Assembly (NCBI GenBank): GCA_011526095.1
Contig: WYBA01000135.1
Coordinates: 1-64,000, forward strand
DNA: 64,000 bases
Source: Myxococcales bacterium
GTDB lineage: Bacteria; Myxococcota_A; Polyangia; Haliangiales; Haliangiaceae
Reading direction: 5' to 3'
The translations under genes were made by a program, and so were the position numbers. Each line of letters starts with the position of its first letter. Positions within the stretch are counted from its first letter, which is position 1. The notes under the pieces were generated by a model. It saw only the letters and a list, made by a program, of their open reading frames with translations, was not told the origin of the DNA and made no database searches. Positions 56,333 through 64,000 of this stretch are shown piece by piece.

Positions 56333-58597
56333 GTGGCGAGACGTCCGACGCAGATCGGCCACGCCGGGGCTCCTCTGCGCCTGGTGCCGCTCGCGCCGAC
56401 GGCGGGCGGGGCGGCGACGTCCGCGCCGCTCATCGAGCAGGAGGACGAGCGCACGACGGTCGAGCAGCCGCCGGAGCCGTCGCCCACCTCCGCGGGCGCG
56501 CCGACGGCGTCGCTCGGCGCGGCGCGGCCTGCGCCCGCCGCGACCCGGCCGCCCGCAGCCAAGGCGCCCGCGGGCGACGGCACGATCGACGAGCACTGGG
56601 ACGACGGCACGACGGTCGACGAGGCGACGATGGCGCAGGCCGAGCCGCCCGGCGCGCAGGCCGGCACCGGCGAGGTCGACGGCGCGGACGAGATGACCGT
56701 CGACGAGCCGGGGCGCGGGATGAGCGAGGCGCGGCTGGTCGTGATCGCCGGCAACGACACCGGCCGCGAGTTCGTCCTCGCGCCGACGGGCAAGGCGCTG
56801 TCGGTCGGCCGCGCGATGGACAACGACGTCGTGCTCACCGACATCGCGGTGTCGCGCAAGCACCTCGACGTGGTGTGGGAGGGCGGCGCGTGGATCCTCA
56901 AGGATCGCGGGTCGGGCAACGGCACGCTGCTCAACGACCGGATCGAGGACGGCGCGTGCCGGCTGCACCACGGCGACCGGATCGAGATCGGCCACACGGT
57001 GTTCCGGTTCGATCACCCGGGGAGCGCGCCGGTCGGCCCGCCGATCGCGTGGAGCAGCAGCCAGCAGGATGACGAGGCGTCGACGGTGGCCGGCCGGATG
57101 CCGCCGCGGCAGCAGGCGCCGGAGGCCGCCGCCGCGCCCCGCGCGCGGACGGCGTCTCAGGCCCCGCCGCCGCCGCCGGCGAGCAGCGCCGCGGGCCCCG
57201 GCGGCCCGGCCGGCGCCGACCGCAAGGCGACGCTGCCGCCGCCGCGCCCGAAGTCGCCGTCGCAGGCGCCGCCGCCCGCGCCCCCCGGCGCCGTGTCGTC
57301 GCGGCTCGCGCTGCCCGCCAGCCCGGGCACGCTCGTCGACGAGGCCGCGCGCACGTCGCCGGCGCCGCGCGTCGCCGAGCCGCTGGTGATCGCGCCGATC
57401 GGCCCGCCGGATCCGATGCGCCAGATGACGGCCACGGCGCACGTCGCGCCGCTGTCGTACGGCAGCGCGAGCTCGGGCAGCCTGCCGCCGCTCGGCGCGG
57501 TGTACGGCCACCCGCCGCTGATCACGTCGCGGCGCCGCAGCGGGCTGATCGCCGCGGCCGTGGGCGGCGGCATTGCCGTGATCGGCATCGTCGCGATGCT
57601 GCTCGGCGGGGACGACCCCGCGGCGCCGGGCGGGACGCCGCCGCCGAGCGCCGCGGTCGCCGACGCGAGCCGCGCGGGAGGGACCGCCTCCGCGCTGCCG
57701 GCGATCGCGCCGGATCCCGCGGTCAAGGCGCCCGACGGCGACCCGGACGACGACCCGACCGGCGACCCGGACGGCGACCCGACGCCCGACGACCCGACCG
57801 GCACCGGCGATGGCACCACGGGGACCGCCGCCGCCACGCCGGACGCCGGCGTCGAGGTCGCGGTGAAGAAGCCCGACCCCGTCGTCAAGAAGCCCGACCC
57901 CGTCGTCAAGAAGCCCGACCCCGTCGTCAAGAAGCGCCCCGACCCCGTCGTCAAGAAGCGCCCCGATCCCGTCGTCAAGAAGGACCCGCCGAAGAAGGCG
58001 ACGAGCGCGGACGCGGCGAAGAAGAAGGCGCAGGCCCTGTACGCGTCGAAGGACTTCAAGGGCGCGGCCGCCGTGCTGCGCGACGCCGCCGGCACCGCCG
58101 AGGCCGCCGACGCCGCGGCGCTGCGCCGGCTGGCCGGCGACTACGACCAGCTCGCGACGAGCCTCGCCGCCGGCAACGCGGCCGCCGCGACCAAGCCGAC
58201 CGACGCGCTCACCGCGTACAAGCGCGCGCTCGCCGCCGACAAGAAGCTCGGCGGCGCGCACGCCTCGATGATCCGCGAGAAGCTCGGCCAGGTGGCCCCG
58301 AAGGCCGCCGCCGGGTTCATGGCGAAGGGCAACTACGAGGCGGCCAAGCAGGCGGCCGACACCGCCGTGAACTTCGGCGCCGGGTCGAGCCCGACGGTGG
58401 CCCAGGTCCGGCAGTCGCTCGAGCGCAAGGCGGCGGAGCTCTACGCCAGCGGGATGAAGATCCTCAAGTCGCAGCCCGACGAGGCCAAGGCGCTGTTCCG
58501 CCGCGTCCTCAAGATCGTCCCGCCCGACAGCCCGTCCTACCAGAAGGCCTACAAGGCCGTGAACGCGCGGACCCAGGCCCGCGACGACGACGAGTAG
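56333..58597 (+). CDS. FHA-domain protein with membrane anchor and helical repeat C-terminus
   Basis: 754 residues. An Ala/Pro/Thr-rich start (EDERTTVEQPPEP, DDGTTVDEATM) could be a kinase target. An FHA domain follows (about 132-230: LSVGRAMDNDVVLTDIAVSR, HLDVVWEGG, GSGNGTLLND), which binds phospho-Thr. Then a Pro-rich linker, one membrane helix (about 402-424), an acidic Asp/Pro stretch, a KKPDPVV repeat (about 512-548), and a helical TPR-like region to the end (AKKKAQALYASKDFKGAAAV). The protein probably links phospho-signalling in the cytoplasm to the far side of the membrane. Orientation is not certain. Similar proteins are common beside Myxococcota Ser/Thr kinases, but none is adjacent. 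Confidence 0.85.
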   Translation: MARRPTQIGHAGAPLRLVPLAPTAGGAATSAPLIEQEDERTTVEQPPEPSPTSAGAPTASLGAARPAPAATRPPAAKAPAGDGTIDEHWDDGTTVDEATMAQAEPPGAQAGTGEVDGADEMTVDEPGRGMSEARLVVIAGNDTGREFVLAPTGKALSVGRAMDNDVVLTDIAVSRKHLDVVWEGGAWILKDRGSGNGTLLNDRIEDGACRLHHGDRIEIGHTVFRFDHPGSAPVGPPIAWSSSQQDDEASTVAGRMPPRQQAPEAAAAPRARTASQAPPPPPASSAAGPGGPAGADRKATLPPPRPKSPSQAPPPAPPGAVSSRLALPASPGTLVDEAARTSPAPRVAEPLVIAPIGPPDPMRQMTATAHVAPLSYGSASSGSLPPLGAVYGHPPLITSRRRSGLIAAAVGGGIAVIGIVAMLLGGDDPAAPGGTPPPSAAVADASRAGGTASALPAIAPDPAVKAPDGDPDDDPTGDPDGDPTPDDPTGTGDGTTGTAAATPDAGVEVAVKKPDPVVKKPDPVVKKPDPVVKKRPDPVVKKRPDPVVKKDPPKKATSADAAKKKAQALYASKDFKGAAAVLRDAAGTAEAADAAALRRLAGDYDQLATSLAAGNAAAATKPTDALTAYKRALAADKKLGGAHASMIREKLGQVAPKAAAGFMAKGNYEAAKQAADTAVNFGAGSSPTVAQVRQSLERKAAELYASGMKILKSQPDEAKALFRRVLKIVPPDSPSYQKAYKAVNARTQARDDDE
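57866..57976 (+). repeat. tandem repeat encoding KKPDPVV units in the FHA protein
   Basis: Three perfect 21-base units (AAGAAGCCCGACCCCGTCGTC with one end kept) are followed by two 24-base units with an extra CGC codon; the last has one C-to-T change. The near identity at DNA level points to recent slippage or unequal crossover, so length may vary between strains. Confidence 0.9.
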
Positions 58598-58629
58598 CCG
58601 GCCTGATCGATGGGCGGCGGCGGCCGCTG

Positions 58630-59010
58630 CTAGCCGACCAGGCGCTGCAGCGTGCTCTCGAGCACCGTGAAGTCGAACGGCTTGTCGATGTGGGCGTCGG
58701 CGCCGTAGAGCGGCGAGGTCAGCTCGTTGACCTGCTCGCCGATCGCCGTGAGCATGACGATCTTGATCTTCTCGGTGACCGGGTCGTGCCGCAGCGCGCG
58801 CGCGACCTCCCACCCGTTCTTGCCGGGCATCATCACGTCGAGGATGACCACGGCCGGCCGCTCGCGCCTGGCCGCCTCGAGCGCGGCGATGCCGTCGGAC
58901 GCGGTGAGGACCTTGTAGCCGCGCTTGGACAGCCGCAGGCTCACCATCGAGACGATCTCGGGATCGTCGTCCACCACCAGGATCGTGGCTCCAGCGTTGC
59001 CCTTGGACAT
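58630..59010 (-). CDS. single-domain CheY-like response regulator
   Basis: 126 residues, a receiver domain only. TILVVDDDPEIVSMVSLRL has the acidic pocket, VVILDVMMPGKNGWEV the phosphorylated Asp, IVMLTAIGEQ the Thr switch and HIDKPFDFTVLES the conserved Lys. No output domain follows, so it signals by protein contact or as part of a phosphorelay. No histidine kinase is nearby. It converges with the FHA gene over 32 bases. Confidence 0.93.
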   Translation of the reverse strand: MSKGNAGATILVVDDDPEIVSMVSLRLSKRGYKVLTASDGIAALEAARRERPAVVILDVMMPGKNGWEVARALRHDPVTEKIKIVMLTAIGEQVNELTSPLYGADAHIDKPFDFTVLESTLQRLVG

Positions 59011-59019
59011 GACAGCCCG

Positions 59020-59025
59020 AGGCTA
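59020..59025 (-). promoter_or_regulatory. -10-like hexamer (TAGCCT) before the response regulator gene
   Basis: On the minus strand TAGCCT ends 9 bases before the ATG. It lies in the 55-base gap shared with the divergent flippase-like gene, where a weaker TAGAAC (59053-59058) faces the other way. Confidence 0.42.
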
Positions 59026-59065
59026 GGGGTGGACGGCCGCGGCGGTCAAGGCTAGAACCGGCCGG

Positions 59066-60049
59066 GTGTCACGCGGCGCTCGTCGCCCCCTCGCCATCCT
59101 GATCGCCGCCGTCGTGGTGTTCGCGATCGTCTCGGTGGCGTCGGACGTCCGCGCCGTCGGCGACCGGCTCGGCGGGTTCGGGTGGTGGGCGTTCGGCGCC
59201 GCGCTCGCGCTCGCCGTCGGCAACTACATCCTGCGGTTCGTGCGGTGGGACCTGCTGCTGCGCGACCGCGACGTCCGCGTCCCGACGCGCGACAGCGCGC
59301 TGGTGTTCGTCTCGGGGTTCGCGCTGGCGATCACGCCGGGCAAGGTCGGCGAGCTGGTGAAGAGCTACCTGTTGCGCACGATGCACGGCGTGCCGGTCGC
59401 GCGGTCGGCGCCGGTGGTGATCGCCGAGCGCGTCGCCGACCTGCTCGCGCTGCTCGTGCTCGCGACGATCGGCGTCGCGCTGTACGGCGTCGCGATCGAG
59501 CTGGTGATCGGCGCCGGCGCGGTCGTCGGCGCGGGGATGGTCGTGCTGGCGTGGCCGGCGCTGACCCACCGCCTCGCCGAGCTGGCGACGCGGCCGCGGC
59601 GGCTGCAGCGGCTGCGCCCGCGCGTCCACGAGGCGGTCGAGGGGCTGACCGCGCTGTCGCGGCCGTCGGTGATGGCGTGGTCGAGCGCGCTGTCGGCGGC
59701 GGCGTGGCTGTGCGAGTGCCTGGGCTTCGCGCTGATCGTCGACGCGTTCCCCGGGACCGACGTGCCGTTCGGGCTGGCGATGCTGATCTACGCCTCGACG
59801 ACGATCGCCGGGGCGCTGTCGTTCCTGCCGGGCGGGCTCGGCGTCACCGAGGGCGCGATGACGCTGCTGCTGGTCCAGGGCTCGCACGGCGTCGACGCGG
59901 CGGCCGCCGCGGCCGCGACGATCCTGGTCCGGCTCGCGACGCTGTGGTTCGCGGTCGGGCTCGGCGTGATCGCGCTGGCCGTGGCACGACGACGCGCGCC
60001 CGCGGTCGAGCCCGGGGCGGAAGCTGAGGCTATACTGCCGCCACCATGA
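59066..60049 (+). CDS. lysylphosphatidylglycerol synthase TM-region/UPF0104 family membrane protein
   Basis: 327 residues with about seven to eight hydrophobic segments. GFGWWAFGAALALAVGNYIL, VSGFALAITPGKVGELVKSY, VIAERVADLLALLVLA and FLPGGLGVTEGAMTLLL are the conserved blocks of the LPG_synthase_TM (flippase-like) family; there is no cytosolic aminoacyl-transferase domain, so it is the stand-alone form. Such proteins are thought to move or bind lipids. The end overlaps the M48 gene (ATGA). The GTG start is favoured by a TAGAAC box 7 bases upstream. Confidence 0.88.
   Translation: MSRGARRPLAILIAAVVVFAIVSVASDVRAVGDRLGGFGWWAFGAALALAVGNYILRFVRWDLLLRDRDVRVPTRDSALVFVSGFALAITPGKVGELVKSYLLRTMHGVPVARSAPVVIAERVADLLALLVLATIGVALYGVAIELVIGAGAVVGAGMVVLAWPALTHRLAELATRPRRLQRLRPRVHEAVEGLTALSRPSVMAWSSALSAAAWLCECLGFALIVDAFPGTDVPFGLAMLIYASTTIAGALSFLPGGLGVTEGAMTLLLVQGSHGVDAAAAAAATILVRLATLWFAVGLGVIALAVARRRAPAVEPGAEAEAILPPP
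60031..60036 (+). promoter_or_regulatory. -10-like hexamer (TATACT) before the M48 protease gene
   Basis: TATACT ends 9 bases before the ATG. It lies inside the coding end of the upstream gene and is close to the TATAAT consensus, so it probably gives an extra, leaderless transcript for the protease and GTPase genes. Confidence 0.5.
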
Positions 60050-60936
60050 CGGTCGGCGTCGACTTCGACTTCGCGCGCTACGTGCAAGAGCGCCACGGCC
60101 AGGCGGCGCAGCGCGCCCGCGACGGCTCGGCCTACGCCTACGCGGGCGAGCGCAAGGTGCGCCGGACGCTGTCCGCGGCGCGCCCCGTGACGATGGCGAT
60201 CGAGGGCACGACGCGGCTGTGGCGCGACGTCGCGCGCGCCGAGCTGCTCGGCAGCGCCGTCAAGGTCACCGACCAGCAGTTCCCGCGCGTGTTCGAGGCC
60301 GCGCGCAAGGCGGCCGACGCGCTCGGACTGCGGCTGCCGCCGGTCTACGTCGCGCCGACGACGTGGAGCCTGCGCGCGCGCGCGCTCGGCACCGACGACG
60401 CGCCCTACGTCGTCGTCAACGCCCAGCTCGCGGACCGGCTGACCGACGACGAGCTCGTCGCGACGATCGGCCACGAGCTCGGCCACGTGCAGAACGGCCA
60501 CGTCCTCTACGCGACGTCGCTGCACTACCTGACGCAGTCGGCGGTGTTCTTCGTGCGGTGGATCGTGCAGCCGGCGATCATGACGCTGCAGGCGTGGTCG
60601 CGGCGGGCGGAGATCAGCTGCGATCGCGCCGCGCTGCTCGCGGTCAAGGACCTGCCGACGGCGCTGTCGACGATCATCAAGCTCGAGCTGGGGCTCGACC
60701 AGGGCGCCGCGTTCAACCTCGACGAGTACCTCAAGGCGATGCCCGACACCCAGCAGGGCTTCGGCCGCTACGCCGAGCTGTTCCGCTCCCACCCGTACCT
60801 GCCCAAGCGCGTCCAGGCCCTGCGGCTGTTCGCCGAGGGCGCCTACTTCGCGCAGGCCTCGGGCGGCGACGCCGCCGGCAAGCCGTCGACCGACGAGGTC
60901 GACAAGAAGGTCGCCGAGCTCCTGGCGGTGTTCTGA
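60046..60936 (+). CDS. M48-family metallopeptidase
   Basis: 296 residues. ATIGHELGHVQNGH has HExxH with the usual following sequence; the third ligand is expected in RRAEISCDRAALLAV. A single hydrophobic stretch (YLTQSAVFFVRWIVQPAIMTL) lies between them; HtpX-like N-terminal membrane helices are missing, so it is a mostly soluble member. RSHPYLPKRVQALRLFA is typical of the C-terminal end of M48 domains. It is coupled at both sides, overlapping the lipid-flippase-like gene and the dynamin-like GTPase gene, so a role in membrane upkeep is likely. Confidence 0.92.
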   Translation: MTVGVDFDFARYVQERHGQAAQRARDGSAYAYAGERKVRRTLSAARPVTMAIEGTTRLWRDVARAELLGSAVKVTDQQFPRVFEAARKAADALGLRLPPVYVAPTTWSLRARALGTDDAPYVVVNAQLADRLTDDELVATIGHELGHVQNGHVLYATSLHYLTQSAVFFVRWIVQPAIMTLQAWSRRAEISCDRAALLAVKDLPTALSTIIKLELGLDQGAAFNLDEYLKAMPDTQQGFGRYAELFRSHPYLPKRVQALRLFAEGAYFAQASGGDAAGKPSTDEVDKKVAELLAVF

Positions 60937-62708
60937 TGACGATCCTCCTCGACCACCACAAGCAGTCCAAGCACGAGATCGTCGCGCGGTTCCAGCAGCT
61001 CGCCGACGTCGCCGACGCCGTCGGGATGACGACGCTGGCGCGCGACATCCGCGCCACCCGGATCCCCAAGATCCAGGAGGAGCGGTTCCACCTCGTCGTG
61101 CTCGGCGAGTTCAACCACGGCAAGTCGACGTTCGTGAACGCGCTGCTCGGCGCCGAGGTGCTGCCGACGGGGATCACGCCGACGACCGCGGCGATCAACC
61201 ACGTCCGGTGGTCGGACGGCATCGCCGGGCGGGTCGTGCTGCTCGACGGCACCGCGCGCGAGCTCGGCGCCCACGAGATCAAGGAGTGGGTGACGGTCGC
61301 CGGCGGGCGCGCCGACGAGGTCGCCTACGTCGAGCTCGGCTACCCCGCCGAGCTGCTCAAGAACAACGTCGTGCTCGTCGACACGCCGGGCGTCAACGAC
61401 CTCAACGAGCAGCGCGCCGAGGTGACCTACGGCTACGTGCCGCGCGCCGACGCGGTGATCTTCCTGCTCGACGCGGGCCAGGCGCTCAAGGACTCCGAGC
61501 GCGAGTTCCTGTCGAGCCACGTGCTGGAGGGCTCGCGCGACCGGATGATCTTCGTCCTCGGCAAGATGGACATGCTCAACGCCGAGGAGCGCGCCGCGGT
61601 CACCGCGTACGTCAAGGACGGGCTGGCCAAGCTGGTCAAGGAGCCCGTGGTGTTCCCGCTGTCGGCGCGCGAGTGGCTGCTGCGACGCGATCCCGGCTCG
61701 GGGATGAGCGAGCTGACGGGCTACCTCGAGCGGTTCCTCTCGAAAGACCGCGCGCGCGTGCTGCTCGACAACGCCGCGGCCGACGCCGGGAGGACGGCCG
61801 CGTACCTCGAGCAGAACCTCGGCGTGCGGCTGCGCGCGTGCGACATGGACCTCGCCGAGCTGGAGGAGCGGATCGGCCAGGTCCGGTCGCAGCTCGACAC
61901 CTCCAAGCGCAAGCTCGAGGACCTGCACGTACGGATCGACGCCGACGCCGGCGCGATCAAGGCGCAGGTCGGGCTCGACCTCGACGCGTTCGCGAAGGCG
62001 TTCGCCGCGGCGATCCCGGGGCAGCTCGACAAGGCCGACGCCGACGACATCAAGCGCTACCTCGCGCCGTTCATCGAGGACAAGTTCAAGGAGTGGGCCG
62101 AGCTCGAGGGCCACAAGCTCGCCGCGATGATGGAGCGCCTCGCCGAGGAGGTCATCGCGATCACCAACGAGAACGTCGTCGCCGCGGCGTCGGCGCTGGC
62201 CGACCGGCTCGGGCCCGAGGACACGCAGGTCGCGATCGAGGTCGACACGTTCAAGTACGACGTCGGCGTCTACGCGGTCGGCGCGCTCGGCACGACCGTG
62301 TTCCTGTTCGTCAACACGCTGGTCGGCGGCCTGCTCACCCTCGCCGCGCCGGTGCTGGCGATCGTCCTGCGCTCGAAGATCGCCGGCGACATCCGCGAGC
62401 AGGCCAAGGCGCGCGTGCCCGACGCGATCCAGCACGCGGCCGAGGCGATGAAGCCGCACTTCGACCGCTGCGTCGACGACTTCGCCCGCCGCCTCAGCGA
62501 GTTCGTGGTCAACGCCGGCAACACGCTGTTCAAGGGCATCTCCGAGATCCTCGACCGCACGATGTCCGAGCGCCGCGACAAGGGCGGCGAGATCGACCAG
62601 ATGCGCTCCGCCACGGCAGAGCAGGTCATCGCCGTCGCCGCCGCCCGCGCCGCGCTCGGCCACCTCCGCGAGAACCTCTGGAAGGACGAGGAGCCCGCCG
62701 CCGGCTGA
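60936..62708 (+). CDS. dynamin-family membrane GTPase
   Basis: 590 residues. The GTPase domain shows VLGEFNHGKSTFVNALLG (G1), TGITPTTAAI (G2), VLVDTPGVND (G3) and FVLGKMDML (G4). A long helical region follows (about 300-440, LEERIGQVRSQLDTSKRKLE), then two adjacent hydrophobic helices (about 443-480, VGALGTTVFLFVNTLVGGLL and LAAPVLAIVL) that could insert in the membrane as the paddle of bacterial dynamin-like proteins, then another helical bundle. Bacterial dynamins remodel or protect membranes. The start codon shares its first base with the protease stop codon (TGATG), and these three genes form one operon. Confidence 0.92.
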   Translation: MTILLDHHKQSKHEIVARFQQLADVADAVGMTTLARDIRATRIPKIQEERFHLVVLGEFNHGKSTFVNALLGAEVLPTGITPTTAAINHVRWSDGIAGRVVLLDGTARELGAHEIKEWVTVAGGRADEVAYVELGYPAELLKNNVVLVDTPGVNDLNEQRAEVTYGYVPRADAVIFLLDAGQALKDSEREFLSSHVLEGSRDRMIFVLGKMDMLNAEERAAVTAYVKDGLAKLVKEPVVFPLSAREWLLRRDPGSGMSELTGYLERFLSKDRARVLLDNAAADAGRTAAYLEQNLGVRLRACDMDLAELEERIGQVRSQLDTSKRKLEDLHVRIDADAGAIKAQVGLDLDAFAKAFAAAIPGQLDKADADDIKRYLAPFIEDKFKEWAELEGHKLAAMMERLAEEVIAITNENVVAAASALADRLGPEDTQVAIEVDTFKYDVGVYAVGALGTTVFLFVNTLVGGLLTLAAPVLAIVLRSKIAGDIREQAKARVPDAIQHAAEAMKPHFDRCVDDFARRLSEFVVNAGNTLFKGISEILDRTMSERRDKGGEIDQMRSATAEQVIAVAAARAALGHLRENLWKDEEPAAG

Positions 62709-62722
62709 CCCTCTCCGTCTCC

Positions 62723-62773
62723 CCGCTCATCCTGAGCAGGCCCGAGCGCCAGCGAGGGCCGTGTCGAAGGACG
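62723..62773. repeat. 51-bp hairpin repeat, copy 1
   Basis: This element and the one at 62806 are both 51 bases long, start CCGCTCA and contain CCTGAGC, the 12-base loop GAGCGCCAGCGA and TCGAAGG at the same offsets. Here the loop is closed by GGCCC/GGGCC. The CCTGAGC...TCGAAGG frame resembles a small interspersed repeat widespread in proteobacteria and relatives. Confidence 0.75.
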
Positions 62774-62805
62774 TCTCCGTCTGGTGGGTCGCGCTCCGCC
62801 AAGGT

Positions 62806-62856
62806 CCGCTCACCCTGAGCGGAGGGCGAGCGCCAGCGAGCCCGCAGTCGAAGGGC
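62806..62856. repeat. 51-bp hairpin repeat, copy 2
   Basis: Direct repeat of the element at 62723, 32 bases further on. The loop GAGCGCCAGCGA is unchanged, but the stem is now GGGC/GCCC, that is, the arms are exchanged while pairing is kept. Such compensatory change argues that the hairpin itself is selected. Confidence 0.75.
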
Positions 62857-62918
62857 CAGCCTGCCGCGCCCTCTCCCCATTCCGGTCCCCCGTACCCGTC
62901 ACCGCCCACGCACCACGA

Positions 62919-64000
62919 ATGTCCCTCTGGTCCCGCATCGAACGACGCCTCGGCGACATCGCCGGCGAGCTGCTGCTCGACGACTACCGCGACCAGATCC
63001 TCCAGGCGCGCGCCCTCATCGCCGCCGGCGACGCCGCTGCCGCCGCCGACACCATGGAGGCCCTCGTCCGCGAGCGCCCCGACCACGGCCAGGCATGGAT
63101 CGTCCTGGGCGCCGCGCGCCTCGAGCTGCGCGAGCCCGAGCTCGCGATCGTCGCGTTCGACCGCGCGCGCAAGCTCCGCGCCGGCGACCCCGAGGCGCTC
63201 GTCGGCCACGGCGAGGCCGCGCTCGCGCTCGGGCGCCTCGACGAGGCGATCGCGTCCTACGAGCGCGCGGTCGACGAGGCCGCCGGCGAGCGCGGCGTCC
63301 TGGCCGAGGCGTACCGCGGCCTCGGCCTCGCCTGGCGACGCAAGGGTGACATCGACAAGGCGATCCGGGAGCTGCGCAAGGCCGCCGCCGAGACGCCCGG
63401 CGACGCCACCGTGCGCGCCGCGCTCGGCGAGGCGCTGCTCGCCGACGAGCGCGCCGCGACCGACGAGGCGCGCCGCCACCTCGAGCGCGCCGCGGAGGCC
63501 GCCGACGCCCCCGCGATCGCGTTCCTCGCGCTCGGCCGGCTCGCCCTCGCCGACGACCTGCCGGCCACCGCCGCCGGCCACTTCACCCGCGCGCGCGACC
63601 TCGCCGCGGCTGCCGACTCGCCCGCGAGCAAGGTCGAGCTGCTCGACGCGCTGCTCGGCCTCGGCGACGCCGCGCTCGCCGAGCGCGACGCCACCGGCGC
63701 GCACCACCTCTACCTCCAGGCGCTCCAGCTCGACCCGCGCCGCGGTGACGTCCACGCGCGGATCGCCGCCGCCCACCGCGCGATCGGCAACCACGACGCC
63801 GCCCTCGCCTCGCTCGAGCGCGCGGTCGCCCTCGGCGCCGGCCCCGCCGCGCTGCGCGCCGCGCTCGACACCGCGGTCGCCTCGGGCGACGTCGCGCGCG
63901 CGGTGCGGTTCGCCAACGACGTCCTCGCCGCGGACCCGACCGACCCGCGCGCCCTCGTCGCCCGCGCCCTCGGCATGCTCGACGCCGGGCAGCTCGACGC
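62919..64000 (+). CDS. tetratricopeptide repeat protein, 5' part (runs off the window)
   Basis: At least 360 residues, open to the end of the window. It begins MSLWSRIERRLGDIAGELL and continues with TPR units of about 34 residues (for example AWIVLGAARLELREPELAIV, AYRGLGLAWRRKGDIDKAI, HARIAAAHRAIGNHDAALA). TPR arrays serve as protein-binding scaffolds. Strongly Ala/Arg-rich composition is like that of the truncated protein at the left end of the window. No signal peptide is seen. No TAnnnT or Shine-Dalgarno signal is found before the ATG, and it is preceded by the two 51-bp repeats. Confidence 0.82.
   Translation, partial: MSLWSRIERRLGDIAGELLLDDYRDQILQARALIAAGDAAAAADTMEALVRERPDHGQAWIVLGAARLELREPELAIVAFDRARKLRAGDPEALVGHGEAALALGRLDEAIASYERAVDEAAGERGVLAEAYRGLGLAWRRKGDIDKAIRELRKAAAETPGDATVRAALGEALLADERAATDEARRHLERAAEAADAPAIAFLALGRLALADDLPATAAGHFTRARDLAAAADSPASKVELLDALLGLGDAALAERDATGAHHLYLQALQLDPRRGDVHARIAAAHRAIGNHDAALASLERAVALGAGPAALRAALDTAVASGDVARAVRFANDVLAADPTDPRALVARALGMLDAGQLD

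Noticed and set aside
57866..57976. CRISPR-like array
   Set aside because: Units follow one another without spacers, keep the reading frame and encode KKPDPVV within a protein.

Overview
The window is very GC-rich DNA (clearly above 70% G+C by eye) from what is most probably a myxobacterium in the broad sense (Myxococcota, Polyangia, perhaps Kofleriaceae/Haliangium-like). This is inferred from the gene style: a MYXO-CTERM-type sorting tail, FG-GAP surface lipoproteins, an FHA-TPR protein, a BY-kinase exopolysaccharide system with a short OPX protein, and dense packing with many ATGA/GTGA overlaps. No rRNA, tRNA, CRISPR array or insertion sequence was seen.

Bases 1-24365 are mainly an exopolysaccharide (Wzx/Wzy-type) locus. 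A plus-strand operon encodes a short outer-membrane polysaccharide export (OPX) lipoprotein, an O-antigen ligase/polymerase with TPR tail, a Wzz/tyrosine-autokinase fusion, and a PglF/PglE/PglD-like trio expected to make UDP-diacetylbacillosamine or a related diamino sugar. There follow a three-repeat lipoprotein; a minus-strand group with flippase, second polymerase and methyltransferase; three GT4 glycosyltransferases; a PglC-like phosphoglycosyl transferase that could start the repeat unit; an FG-GAP protein with MYXO-CTERM tail; and a minus-strand pair of a helical secreted protein and an outer-membrane beta-barrel that may be the export pore.

Bases 24496-32971 are the most interesting part. 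A nucleotidyltransferase diverges from a tight plus-strand group: PqqD-like peptide chaperone, SAM methyltransferase, HprK-like kinase and radical SAM/SPASM enzyme, then a very large FG-GAP lipoprotein, an unannotated 55-residue peptide gene (32406-32573) with a YxxP motif, two Cys in its tail and a C-terminal Ser, and a soluble S24/S26-type peptidase. This reads as a peptide-modification (RiPP-like) system with its own candidate substrate and leader protease. A large imperfect inverted repeat (32998-33168) closes it.

Bases 33218-47047 hold single-gene units: a beta-CASP metallo-hydrolase, Nudix and GH35 genes (overlapping), a small secreted peptide, a beta-barrel protein, a hexapeptide acyltransferase with zinc ribbon, an orphan DNA methyltransferase, an S46 dipeptidyl-peptidase, an Rpn-family nuclease with a possible internal start, a Rep/UvrD helicase and an HExxH protein. 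Bases 47088-64000 carry an Hsp70 with a long Pro/Ala insertion, a histidine operon (hisB-hisH-hisA-hisF-hisIE) followed by a DinG-like helicase, folK and a fumarylacetoacetase-family gene, an FHA protein, a response regulator, an operon of flippase-like protein, M48 protease and dynamin-like GTPase, two copies of a 51-bp hairpin repeat, and the start of a TPR protein that runs off the window.

A window-wide pattern: fourteen genes, most at the head of a transcription unit, have a TAnnnT hexamer ending 6-10 bases before the start codon and mostly no Shine-Dalgarno sequence. This suggests common leaderless transcription, and it decides several start codons given here.
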